Origin: Arion vulgaris
Taxonomy: Eukaryota > Mollusca > Gastropoda > Stylommatophora > Arionidae
Assembly (NCBI GenBank): GCA_020796225.1
Contig: CM036767.1
Location: forward strand, 12,195,427-12,259,426
Direction of reading: 5' to 3'
DNA length: 64,000 bases
Made by a program: the position numbers and the translations under genes. Below are positions 31,655 to 41,689 of this stretch, one piece after another. Position 1 is the first letter of the stretch; each line of letters begins with the position of its first letter. The notes beneath the pieces are model-generated. The model saw only the letters and a program-made list of their open reading frames with translations, had not been told where the DNA came from and ran no database searches.

Positions 31655-31875
31655 AGAATTGACTTCACTGCACCGAGTTTCCCCATATGGTTCCATCTAT
31701 TTCTGCAGAAATAGCATGCCATCTACGAGAATGTTGCACAAAGCACGAACGCCGTAGCTCCAGCAATAATCATACAGATCTCATGAAAAAATGCACAAGT
31801 GACTCGCCACAACCTTCAGAACGACATGCAAACGTCTTAACCACTGCGCCATTGAGATCCCCTACGCAAAAGTGA
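31655..31875 (-). repeat. SINE-E copy
   Basis: Reverse complement of 18317-18545: GATTGACTTC-like start GAATTGACTTCACTGCACCG, GCATGCCATCTACGAGAATG, and a tRNA-like end GTCTTAACCACTGCGCCATT (inverted A box). Confidence 0.72.
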
Positions 31876-32528
31876 CTTCCTGATAACATCGGAACCAAAA
31901 TTAAGATGGACAAAACACCACACACAAACTATTAAACTAGATTTAAGTTTTAGTTTGACAGTCAAACTTAACAGTTCAACCACACGAACCACCGTCAACA
32001 CAAATAGATTATTAAACTTATATTCATTGAACAACCCACGTATAATTCAAAGATTTTCCGCCTATGACATAAAATTGACTTATCTGGTTTTATTTCTATT
32101 TTTAAACCACAATATAATACTAACAATAATAATACTAATTTATTCCTTAAGAAAGAAAAATTACAAGATTGTGTGTACATTTCTCCGTACATTTGTCACA
32201 TCCTGCAAGAAATCAAATCCAGTTTTATGAAATAAATTGTGAATGACGTCCTGTGTACAAAATCCTTGACGAAATAGAATTTGTGACAAATAAACGTTAG
32301 AAACGGTCCCCAGAGATGCTGATATCCAACGGGCCAGACATTTCTCAAGTTCAGCTCGGGCCCTTCGACTTTCGTTACCAGTCCTAGCCTCTCATTCTTG
32401 TATACATTCTAGTGGTGACTAGCAGACGTGGCGCAGCCGCTTCCCGCGCAGTCTGCCCCCCTTAACTAGCGACGAGCGTCTGTTGTTATTTTTCTGACTA
32501 GTTTATGAGATATGTTTTATGATTTCGA
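31876..32528. other. No recognised feature
   Basis: AT-rich, then GC-richer near 32430. Overlapping short frames on both strands were not supported by any motif. Confidence 0.4.
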
Positions 32529-32529
32529 A

Positions 32530-32885
32530 CAGTGGTTCTCAACTTACGCAGAATGTTGGGGGTAACAAGAAGAGACCGGTTGAGAAATGAAGACATCAGG
32601 AAAAAAGTGGGTACAGCATCAGTACTAAACTTCATCAAGAAACAACAAATTAAATGGTTCGGCCACATAAGCAGATTACCAACAGACAGTGCACCTCAAA
32701 GAGCAATGTTACTCGATACAATGAATACAAAGCAAAATGCAGGCCACGCAGAAGATGGATCTCAGAGATAACAGAGGCGACGACAGAAACTATCTACGAA
32801 ACGCACACAAAGGCCCATTTTAGAAATCTCTTATTGACCTGACGATGTGCGGCAAAACAGGATTGAAGAAAAGAAAGAAAGAAAG
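32530..32885 (+). mobile_element. LINE-2 3' region with (GAAA)n tail
   Basis: It reads RRMLGVTRRDRLRNEDIRKK, VGTASVLNFIKKQQIKWFGH, ISRLPTDSAPQRAMLL, then (other frame) RRRWISEITEATTETIYETH and FRNLLLT-stop, followed by ACAGGATTGAAGAAAAGAAA. One frameshift near 32715. Confidence 0.83.
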
Positions 32886-33061
32886 TTCTCAATTTGTGAA
32901 TCTCTGTCTTCTCCCTCTCTTCCACCATTTACTTTGTTATAGAAGTGTTGGGTGTGGGCGCGAGAGGGGGCGCTAGTGATCGTGTGTGTACTTGTTCTAA
33001 TTCTAATATGATCAACAAATAAACAGGGTACAGGTATTAAGAGCTTCCGAAAAACAAATAG

Positions 33062-33140
33062 ACAAACACGGGACTCGAACCACTTACCCTAGTCCTTACG
33101 ACACCAATCGCCTAGCTTAGCAATACGAGCGTTTTTACGA
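33062..33140 (-). repeat. tRNA-like SINE head
   Basis: On the - strand TTGCTAAGCTAGGCGATTGG (A-box-like) is followed by AAGTGGTTCGAGTCCCG, a perfect B box GGTTCGAGTCC. Spacing suits a pol III promoter. The rest does not fold as a canonical tRNA, so I call it a SINE head and not a tRNA gene. Confidence 0.5.
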
Positions 33141-33383
33141 ACACAACCAATGAGCCATTCTAAAAAATGACTCACGGGGAGTGTCTTTCTCAAACGCTCG
33201 TTATTTAACTAGACACAGAAACAATCAGGTAGGGTTCGTTCCAACAATGTCAGCACAAACACATGCTATAAGCTTATTGTGCTTGTATATATTTGAGACG
33301 AGACAATATCATACATACACACATGTATACACATATAACAAACATGCATACATCATTCAAAGTAGCTTCAGATTTATTATAAG

Positions 33384-33462
33384 ATGAGCACATGGAGTTT
33401 TTTTAAGAACCCCAGAGGAAGCAATGGAAGTAACGAATATGATTCTAATTCTAAGGCACTTT
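33384..33462 (+). CDS. Possible short first coding exon, unidentified
   Basis: ATG at 33384 opens MSTWSFFKNPRGSNGS and NEYDSNSKAL, then the sequence runs into CTTT|GTAAGT, a perfect donor match, in phase 1. A LINE fragment starts immediately downstream, as expected for an intron. The peptide matches nothing I recognise. Short frames with a donor occur by chance, so confidence is low. Confidence 0.22.
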
Positions 33463-33469
33463 GTAAGTT

Positions 33470-33790
33470 GTTATTCATTTTCATAAGGCTATTCTTGGTG
33501 CCGTTGTTCAATGGTCTTCATGCTCTGCACGGTCTTGCATGGTCTTCCTCTTGCTCCGCACTCGTTATACTTTTTTTTAGTGCGGCTGTCTGTGGAAGTC
33601 GATACCCGGGCATTCTTACAGGTGTCCAAACCATTTAATATGTTGCTCTTTGATAAATTACATGACTGGTTTCACATCCAGTCTTCTTCTGGTTTTTTCA
33701 TTTATACTTTTGTCTCTTATTGTCACACATGAAGCTCTTCCAAGACACCCCATCACCTTCGTTGTGATTTTCTGTTCATTAGCTTATTTA
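33470..33790 (-). mobile_element. LINE fragment
   Basis: The - strand gives RMPGYRLPQTAALKKK, NECGARGRPCKTVQSMKTI. The G-x-R-G-R-P motif marks the C-terminal region of these LINEs. Confidence 0.5.
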
Positions 33791-33904
33791 GCGCTATAAC
33801 AAAATCTATAAATCTTTCCTCACATGTTAATCATCAGATCATATATTCAGTTATCAGATTGGGAATTGTTGAAAGTTGTTATTTATAAACACTCATGGTG
33901 TATT

Positions 33905-34440
33905 CTACAAAGTGTTTTACACTATTGTCTATTCCCAGGTGAAAGATGTAGTTGGCTGTCCACTCTTGCCATTAAGCGTAGGGATGGAAGCTTTAATTTG
34001 CGTTATAGGGCCAGATGCGTCGCCCTTGTTGTATTATATCCGTGTTTATATAGTGTGGTCTTGATATTGTCCATCCATCTTTTTCTTGGTCTTCCCTTAG
34101 CTCCAGTACCCGATCTCTTTTTATTGTATGCTGTTAGTGATCGTTGGTAGTATTTCATTCTAATTAAATGTCCAAACCACTGCATTTGTTGTCTTTCGGT
34201 GTATTCGGTGCATGAAGTTATGCCCACTCTGCTTCTGATGTCCTCATTTCGTAGTCTATCTTTCCTGGTGATTCCCACTGCCTTCCACAAGCATTTCATT
34301 TCACACGTGGCGAGCTTTATGTGATGTGTTGCTGTAAGAGACCAAGTTTGGAACTGGTAACAATGTGTTGGTAGGAAAATACTTTTATCATCTGTCTTTT
34401 CACTTCCATCTTGATCTTTGGGTGCTGTACACAAATACTA
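33905..34440 (-). mobile_element. LINE-3 C-terminal fragment with (CAATAGA) tail
   Basis: The - strand reads PTHCYQFQTWSLTATHH, TCEMKCLWKAVGITRKDRLR, NEDIRSRVGITSC, QMQWFGHLIRM, then GRPRKRWMDNIKTTLYKHGY. The 3' side (low coordinates) has GGGAATAGACAATAG, the LINE-3 tail shared with 43.1 and 53.7 kb. Confidence 0.82.
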
Positions 34441-34464
34441 TTAAAAATATTGGTTATTGGTTAT

Positions 34465-35225
34465 TGGTTACTAAACTGACGTCATTGCACTCCGGGCAGA
34501 CCCATAGGTGCTCAGTCTCCCCAACAGATATCGAAGAGTATGCATACTGATGGTTCCTGTGGCTCGCTGATTAAACACACCTCTCACTCTGCCTCTCATG
34601 CATCCAGTTCGACTTGAACAACGGGTAACTCCAAACTGCTTAAATTGCTTGATAGATTCAACATCGATATTAGTGTCCTCATCCAACAGAGAGTCTCGAA
34701 GAGACCGAAGAATATCCCCTTATCCATCTTCAACTCCCCAACAATCGATGCTGTTGATGCAAGCCTGGCCGCTCTCTCATTACCGTAAACACCCGCATGA
34801 CCAGGACAGTATATCCACGTAAGCCGCTGGAGGTTAGAAACTTCTATAGACGACATCCACTCATACCGAAACCTGCCCTTCTGGATCTTGTGAAGCATCG
34901 ACTGAGAGTCAGATACAACAAGTGCCCCAGTAAATGAAGTCCCAGAAATCCAATGGAGGGCAGCAGTAACGGCCTCAACCTCCATCCTCATACTAGAAGT
35001 AGTTGTCCTGTATGCCCCACTTCGCTCTGCAACAACCCTACCATGCGCATTAGCCAAGAAACCCCAGCCGGATTTCTCACCACGTTGAACCGACCCATAA
35101 GTATATACAACAACATCATCATCCCTTGCATTATCTTCTATCAGCTGCTTAACTGCGAGATCAGCCTTCATGTTGCCCCAATCTCTACATTCGCTTCCAA
35201 GAGTAAAGATTAAAAATATATTGTG
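34465..35225 (-). mobile_element. RNase H-like reading frame of a LINE, uninterrupted for 217 codons
   Basis: On the - strand (frame 34596-35249) an RNase H fold pattern is readable: VVVYTYGSVQRGEKSGWGFL, RMEVEAVTAALHW (Glu motif), ALVVSDSQSMLHKI (Asp motif) and TWIYCPGHAGVYGNERAARL (His motif). The first catalytic Asp of the usual D-G-S is Tyr here, and the last one in N-E-R-A-D is Ala, so it is unlikely to be active. After a frameshift it continues with DEDTNIDVESIKQFKQFG and LWVCPECNDV, a Cys-x2-Cys end. Relatives are at 52.2-52.8 and 55.1-55.6 kb. Confidence 0.72.
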
Positions 35226-35374
35226 ACTATATGTTTCTATGTAATGCAATGGTTCGTGAAGTGACTTGTCAGGGAATTGGTACTACCAGAACGGTTTGTA
35301 ATGTGGCTTATCGTAATTTAAGAGTTAATACTAAGTTAATTAAATATTAGGATAATGTCTAATATTAGAATAAA

Positions 35375-35605
35375 GCCGACTATTTACTTCATTGCACTGG
35401 GTATTATCCCATTAAGCACGGTCCCTCTCCACAGAAATGTCGCACTACCTGCCGAGAGTATTGCACAGAGCACGAACTCAGTAGCTCCGACAACAATCCT
35501 AGGGGACTCTGGAAAAAAAAAATTCACTTGTGAACAGAACGGCGCAGTCCGGGTTCGAACCCACTACCTTATGAATTCAAGGCAGAGGCTTACGTTAGGT
35601 TAGAA
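35375..35605 (-). repeat. SINE-E copy, merging into the 81-bp array
   Basis: It matches the reverse complement of 18317-18545, with GGGTTCGAACCC near the head. Its last 36 bp (ATGAATTCAAGGCAGAGGCT and on to TTAGGTTAGAAC) are part of every unit of the array that follows. Confidence 0.75.
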
Positions 35606-36614
35606 CCAGGGCCGTGAGGTATATTTTCTCAGTATGATGCAAGTCTTCGAAATGAATTCAAGGCAGAGGCTTACGTTAGGTTAGAACCAGGGCCGTGAGG
35701 TATATTTTCTCAGTATGATGCAAGTCTTCGAAATGAATTCAAGGCAGAGGCTTACGTTAGGTTAGAACCAGGGCCGTGAGGTATATTTTCTCAGTATGAT
35801 GCAAGTCTTCGAAATGAATTCAAGGCAGAGGCTTACGTTAGGTTAGAACCAGGGCCGTGAGGTATATTTTCTCAGTATGATGCAAGTCTTCGAAATGAAT
35901 TCAAGGCAGAGGCTTACGTTAGTTAGAACCAGGCTGTAGGTATATTTTCTCAGTATGATGCAAGTCTTCGAAATGAATTCAAGGCAGAGGCTTACGTTAG
36001 GTTAGAACCAGGGCCGTGAGGTATATTTTCTCAGTATGATGCAAGTCTTCGAAATGAATTCAAGGCAGAGGCTTACTTAGATTAGAACCAGGGCCGTGAG
36101 GTATATTTTTCAGTATGATGCAAGTCTTGAAATGAATTCAAGCAGAGGCTTACGTTAGGTTAGAACCAGGCGTGGGTATATTTTCTCAGTATGATGCAAG
36201 TCTGAAATGAATTCAGGTCAGAGCTTACGTTAGGTTAGAACCAGGGCCGTGAGGTATATTTTCTCAGTATGATGCAAGTCTTCGAAATGAATTCAAGGCA
36301 GAGGCTTACGTTAGGTTAGAACCAGGGCCGTGAGGTATATTTTCTCAGTATGATGCAAGTCTTCGAAATGAATTCAAGGCAGAGGCTTACGTTAGGTTAG
36401 AACCAGGGCCGTGAGGTATATTTTCTCAGTATGATGCAAGTCTTCGAAATGAATTCAAGGCAGAGGCTTACGTTAGGTTAGAACCAGGGCCGTGAGGTAT
36501 ATTTTCTCAGTATGATGCAAGTCTTCGAAATGAATTCAAGGCAGAGGCTTACGTTAGGTTAGAACCAGGGCCGTGAGGTATATTTTCTCAGTATGATGCA
36601 AGTCTTCGAAATGA
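35571..36614. repeat. 81-bp minisatellite, about 13 units, built from SINE-E and a MITE end
   Basis: Each unit is 36 bp of SINE-E head followed by 45 bp starting CAGGGCCGTGAGGTATATTT and ending AAGTCTTCGAA. Units at about 35895-36230 have lost scattered single bases; the outer units are nearly identical. Confidence 0.95.
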
Positions 36615-36737
36615 CGCCCCTAAATGTTTTTTCTTTGAGATAACCTTCAATTGTGATTTTGATTTCGCTGTTTATGCCGCCCCTTCTGTCTAGCCTGATG
36701 CAGTCACCTCTCTATATCATAACACGGCACGGCCCTG
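36566..36737. mobile_element. hAT-like MITE of a second family
   Basis: Ends CAGGGCCGTG and its inverse CACGGCCCTG. Flanks GTTAGAAC (36558-36565) and GTTCGAAC (36738-36745) match at 6 of 8 bases, plausible as an old 8-bp duplication in SINE-E. 172 bp, non-coding. Its first 45 bp, with the SINE flank, were amplified into the 81-bp array. Confidence 0.7.
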
Positions 36738-36745
36738 GTTCGAAC

Positions 36746-37136
36746 ATTACTTTTAAAATATATTTTTTATTTTTTTAAATATATTAAAACAGTGGAGATT
36801 GAAGACCACGGGTTACATGACTATTATTACAAGAAATGTGGTCGTGACTCGTCAAAACGTGAGAACCTTAAATTTAGAAGAGCGTTTCCTGAGCTTGAAA
36901 ATTTTTTGTTTCAAATTCTTTTTTGGTATTATCACTATTTACAATTTTTATTATACTAGTGTCAGATGCCATGTCTGGATATTATCTTTAAGATTTCGTT
37001 CTCTAAAATAAAAAAGTTGGAATATATAACTAGTGTCGTTTACCAAGTTCTGACTTTCACTGGCGATCATGTCACTTCTATAAAAATATAAAATATTTTT
37101 TTAATTTTTAATCGGCAATGAATTCAGGTGTAGTCA
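36746..37136. other. No recognised feature
   Basis: AT-rich single-copy sequence; no repeat or exon supported. Confidence 0.4.
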
Positions 37137-37138
37137 TC

Positions 37139-37396
37139 GCCCGTGTGGCGCCGGGGCCCGCAAGGGAAGCAAAGAATAGCGCCACTGTGACCTACAAGGC
37201 ATGTCGTAAGAGGCGACTGATGTAGGACCTAGGAAGCTACCCTAGTAAATAAAAAGCATCGTTGAAATCGGTCGTGTCGACCTGAAGGCACTTAATTGTC
37301 ACATCGTACAATCGCTCTTAGGCTCAGATCACATACAAATCACACAGAGTGGTTAACAAGTTGTGGATATGGAGCGTTTGTCGAAGAAGAAGAAGG
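37139..37396 (+). repeat. SINE-A, full-length copy
   Basis: It starts GTGTGGCGCCGGGGCCCGCA, has the core GGCATGTCGTAAGAGGCGAC and ends GGAGCGTTTGTCGAAG plus AAGAAGAAG. It is one of the best preserved copies. Confidence 0.88.
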
Positions 37397-37837
37397 TGTT
37401 GTCATGACACTTAATATAACGCCTTTGAATCATTTTTTACGTGACTTTTCTTTATCACCAATGTCCCTCACCATTCAGGCGAACCTTAGTCTGACTTTAG
37501 AGGTACTTGTAATTAAGATTTCCAAGTAAAAGATATGAGAAAAAAAACTGATATGAGTCAGCGTCGTTTCTTTCAGGACGACTCATGAGATATTCAGTAA
37601 TTTTCAACTTTCTTGAAGTGTCTGCAGCAAGCACGTATATAGTCGTTGCGGCAACGATCTTCTTCTTTTACTTCTGCGTTTAGATTATTGGTCAAGCTAG
37701 ATCATCATGCTTGTCGCCAGGGAAGCATCTATAAGTCTTCTACTGGTTTAAGTCTTGTAGAATCCTAGTCTTTTTCTTCCTGTGTCATAGCTGGTACGAG
37801 CAACATCATGGAAGGGTGGAGGGGGAGGCGGATCTCC

Positions 37838-38097
37838 TTCTTTAAAGACTCCATATCAACCCCTTGTTAAACTACTCTATGTCATCTGTACGTGATCTGA
37901 GCATAAGAGCGATTATACGTAGGGCCAGTTATGCAACCACAAGTAGGTCAGCACATCCTATTTCTGCGCTTTTTATTTACTAGCTTAGCTTCCTTAGCCC
38001 CTACCTGTGTCCGTTAGTCGCCTCTTATGATATCCCTTGTAGGTGACAGTGTTACTATTCTTTGCTTCCCTTGCGGGTCCCGGCAACACCCGGCGTG
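37838..38097 (-). repeat. SINE-A, full-length copy
   Basis: From a CTTCTTTAAAGACTCCATA tail to CTTGCGGGTCCCGGCAACAC; the core on + reads AGTCGCCTCTTATGATATCC. Confidence 0.82.
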
Positions 38098-38149
38098 GGG
38101 GGATAAGAAAATAATAAATCGAAGGGGAGAACATTAGAAAATGATTTAT

Positions 38150-38545
38150 TGATTGATTGATTTGGACAATCATCATTGCACTTCGGTGAGTAACTATGTG
38201 TGCTTCGATCTCTTTCTTACATAGGAAGATCTCAGCGGCAGTGCACGATCTCCGAGCACCGGCGAGGGTCCCCAATGTAATTTTGAAGATGGTAAAGATA
38301 TTTTTGTAGGAATTTTATTTTTAATCTTTTCTAATGAATTTTGTCAGGCAGCGGCTTTCCAGCCTGCTCTTTTCGATTTTGAACTGTCAATGGTTCTTTT
38401 ATGTGCTCAAATTGAACATGGGACCTCCGATTTATCGTTCGTCTCAGATAGGACTATGATCTCGTTTACACTGAGATCAGGATCCTGGAAAAAATCCCCA
38501 GATGGCTCCACGAGGGACGAACCTGGTACTATTGGCACGAGAGAA
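38150..38545 (-). repeat. SINE-G copy
   Basis: On the - strand it runs from GTTCGTCCCTCGTGGAGCC to an AATCAATCAATCAAT tail. Sister copies at 22413 (+) and 54450 (-). Confidence 0.75.
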
Positions 38546-38703
38546 ATGAAATATCCCATCCCTTAAGCTGGAGAAGTGAAGGAATTACACAGGTTCAATG
38601 ATGAGAGAAAATGAGGAGGGGTGGGGCGTGGGGGGGGACAGATCAAGCGAAGTAAGGAGACGTTAATGAAACAGGTCACGCCATTGTGAGAAAGTGGAAT
38701 GAT

Positions 38704-38860
38704 CAGTGGCGGCTCGTGATCATTTTTGTTGGTGGGACCAGACATATATTTTCGGAAAAATCATGGTTTCGGTTAGGATATATTTTAATGTGTAAAATAA
38801 TAAATACACGTTACACCTTATTTTTGGTGGGGCCTGGCCCTTAATGACGAGCCGCCACTG
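38704..38860. mobile_element. hAT-like MITE, copy 4 of 6
   Basis: Ends CAGTGGCGGCTCGTGATC and, inverted, CAGTGGCGGCTCGTCAT. Exact 8-bp duplication GGAATGAT at 38696-38703 and 38861-38868. 157 bp. It sits in the degenerate start of the 36-bp array. Confidence 0.93.
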
Positions 38861-38869
38861 GGAATGATG

Positions 38870-39500
38870 CAAGTCACGTTATAGGGGAGTGAGGGATGAA
38901 ACAAGTCACGTCATGAGAAGGGATAGTATTATCAATATAAGGGAAGACTGCAATAAAACTATGTAGCAATGTTGATATAAGGGAAGACTGCAATAAAACA
39001 ATGTAGCAATGGCGAAACACATAAATACAAAGTACTGTAGTTTTACCAAATACAAAATCAATACACAGCAACGTTTCGACCAAAAGGTCTTTATCAAGCA
39101 AAGGATACAACAGAAGTGAAGAATTTCACTTTTTCACAGCTCACTACATACAGAATACAAAAATAAATTCCTAACAGCGCTAAAATGATTTTACGTGTTT
39201 CGCCATGAGAGGGGAGTGAGGGATGACACAGGTCACATCAAGGAGGGGGAGTGAGTGATGAAACAGGTCCAGTCATGGAGAAGGGAGTGAGGGATGAAAC
39301 AGGTCACGTCATGGAGAAGGTAGTGAGGGATGTTACAGGTCAGTCATTGAGGGGAGTGAGGAATGAAACAGGTCAGGTCATGGAGAAGGGAGTGAGGGAT
39401 GAAACAGGTCCAGTCTGGAGAAGAGAGATGAAACAGTTCACTCGGAGAAGGGAGTGAGGATGAAACAGGTCGCTGGAGAAGTGAGAATAACAGGTCATTT
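38870..39500. repeat. 36-bp minisatellite, split by a Penelope-like fragment
   Basis: The unit contains GGGAGTGAGGGATGAAACAG and GTCACGTCATGGAGAA. One or two units lie at 38870-38930; the remaining seven or so are at 39205-39500 and lose bases towards the end. Confidence 0.88.
38930..39115 (-). repeat. Penelope-like terminal repeat with hammerhead-like motif
   Basis: On the - strand it reads CTTGATAAAGACC-TTTT-GGTCGAAACGTTG, then AAACTACAGTACTTTG and ATTGTTTTATTGCAGTC. A 46-bp segment (38936-39020) is duplicated. In this copy the stem GACC/GGTC is fully Watson-Crick. Confidence 0.65.
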
Positions 39501-39880
39501 CATGGAAGGAAAAGTAAGTTTTCAACATGCTTTATGTGTGCCAATATTAGTGCCATCATTTTTCGGTTAACCTCCTAACCTATATTGGGATGGAAGCACG
39601 ATGTTAAGCAGACAGGTAGCTAACGTTTTGCACGTGTTCACCTGCGCTAGTTGACGTGACAGATGCAGATGTGTGGCACTAATCAGACCAGACATTTGTA
39701 CAGACAACAGAACAGTTAAATCTGATCCAACTGGAAGCAAGAAAGTGGCACAGTTAAACCTGCTCACGCAGAAATCTAAAATATTAGTTTCGTTTCAAAA
39801 TATTCATTTTTTTAACAGAATTAATCTCGGTTAACTCTTTCCATACCAGGAGTGGGAAGTGAATTCTGTGAACAACCTGC
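39501..39880. other. No recognised feature
   Basis: No repeat of the window and no exon signal. Confidence 0.35.
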
Positions 39881-39884
39881 TGCT

Positions 39885-40545
39885 TTGCAGGTCGGCTGGG
39901 GACAGCCAAAGGCTGACGGAGAGCAAACCCAGTAAACTTTCTTTCTTTCTTTCTCGAATCCTGTATGCCTCACAGCGTCAGGTCAGGAAGAGATTTCTAA
40001 AACGGGCCTAGTATGCGCTTCGTAGATAGTCTCTTTCGTCGCCTCTGTTATCTCTGAGGTCCATCTTTTGCGTGGCCGGCCTTTTGCTTTGTACCCATTG
40101 TATCGGAGCAGCATTGCTATTTGGGGTGCACTGTCTGATGGTAATCTGCTTACGTGACCGAACCATTTAATTTGTTGTTTCTTGATGAAGTCTAGTACTG
40201 ATGTTGTACCCACTTTTTCCTGATGTCTTCATTTCTCAACCGGTCTCTTCTTGTTACACCCAGCATTCTGCGTAGACACTTCATCTCTGTTGTGACTAGT
40301 TTTCTTCTATCGTTTGTTGTCAGCGTCCAGGTTTGGCACTGGTAACATAATGTGGGGAGAAAGATTGTGTTGAACATTGCTCTTTTGTGTTCATGGTGAC
40401 GTGTTTGCATCTTAAAATTGGCGCCATTTGCCCTATCATTTGGTTTGCTTTGTTGCATCTGTGTTGAATTTCATTAGTTATTCTTCCATTTGCTGAAAAA
40501 TCACCGAACAAATCACCGAAGGATAAGCACCAGAGCTGCAAATGA
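39885..40545 (-). mobile_element. LINE-2 3' region with (GAAA)n tail
   Basis: On the - strand: RCKHVTMNTKEQCSTQSFSP, KCLRRMLGVTRRDRLRNEDI, then SVLDFIKKQQIKWFGHVSRL, then GRPRKRWTSEITEATKETIY, EAHTRPVLEISS (frameshifted end), and a GAAAGAAAGAAAG tail at 39936-39955. A SINE-B' middle piece (39885-39932) is attached beyond the tail. Confidence 0.82.
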
Positions 40546-40566
40546 TACTGAAGATTGTGAACGTAT

Positions 40567-41007
40567 CACGCCCGTTCTTGGTGTTAGGCTGTTTATATAT
40601 CACACCCGTTCTTGGTGTTAGGCTGTTTATATATCACGCCCGTTCTTGGTGTTAGGCTGTTTATATATCACACCCGTTCTTGGTGTTAGGCTGTTTATAT
40701 ATCACGCCCGTTCTTGGTGTTAGGCTGTTTATATATCACACCCGTTCTTGGTGTTAGGCTGTTTATATATCACGCCCGTTCTTGGTGTTAGGCTGTTTAT
40801 ATATCACACCCGTTCTTGGTGTTAGGCTGTTTATATATCACACCAGTTCTTGGTGTTAGGCTGTTTATATATCACACCCGTTCTTGGTGTTAGGCTGTTT
40901 ATATATCACGCCCGTTCTTGGTGTTAGGCTGTTTATATATCACACCCGTTCTTGGTGTTAGGCTGTTTATATATCACACCAGTTCTTGGTGTTAGGCTGT
41001 TTATATA
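40567..41007. repeat. 34-bp minisatellite, 13 units, with alternating unit types
   Basis: The unit is CAC(G/A)CCCGTTCTTGGTG followed by TTAGGCTGTTTATATAT. The first eight units alternate strictly between CACGCCC and CACACCC, implying amplification as a 68-bp dimer. Flanks match the single-copy version at 1517-1650. Confidence 0.96.
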
Positions 41008-41054
41008 GCATAATACGAATGATAAAACTGGCTGTAAAAGAACGATCTGAGATT

Positions 41055-41057
41055 GAG

Positions 41058-41106
<49 letters not shown>

Positions 41107-41177
41107 AATAGAGAGAGAGAGATAGAGAGAGAGAGAGATAGAGAGAGAGATAGGGATAGAGATAGAGATAGAGATAG

Positions 41178-41220
<43 letters not shown>

Positions 41221-41245
41221 GATAGATAGATAGAGAGAGAGAATT
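41055..41245. repeat. (TA)n then (GA)n-rich low-complexity DNA
   Basis: About 12 TA dinucleotides, then GAGAGATAGAGA-type sequence for about 160 bp. Confidence 0.95.
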
Positions 41246-41350
41246 CTGGCCACCGATCGTGTTATGGCACCATAATGTTTATCAAGAGTTTTAAAAAAGA
41301 AGCTGGCGCTGGATAGGACACAGTTTGAGAAAATCCGAGGGGAATATAAC

Positions 41351-41600
41351 TTATTTCTTCTTCGAATTCTCCATATCGACCACTTGTTAACCACTATTTG
41401 TGATTTGTATATGATCTGAGCCTAAGGGTGATTTTAAGTTGTGTCTGTTAAACGCCTACAAGTAGGCCAGCATCTCCGATTCTTTTTATTTACTATGGTA
41501 GCTTCCCTAGGTCCTACATCAGTCGTCTCGTACAACAGGCCTTGTAGGTCGCAGGGGTACTAATCTTTGCTTCCATTGCGGGCCCCGACATCATACGGGC
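41351..41600 (-). repeat. SINE-A inside LINE-5, with target duplication
   Basis: GGGAATATAAC flanks it at 41340-41350 and 41601-41611; the uninterrupted LINE-5 at 48718 has GGGAATATAACAAGAAGG. The 250-bp copy runs from a short TCTTCTTCGAATTCTCC tail to GGGCCCCGACATCATACGGG. Confidence 0.9.
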
Positions 41601-41689
41601 GGGAATATAACCAGAAAGGTCCTTTCCTGGAACCCACAGGAACAACGAAAGAAAGGGAGGCCGAGAAATACATTGAGACGAAATTTGGA

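Noticed and set aside
33062..33140. Functional tRNA gene on the - strand
   Set aside because: The B box is perfect but acceptor and anticodon stems are not formed; other tRNA-headed SINEs are common here.
40567..41007. CRISPR-like regular spacing in the 34-bp and other arrays
   Set aside because: There are no unique spacers between units, no cas genes, and the genome is eukaryotic. These are head-to-tail minisatellites.
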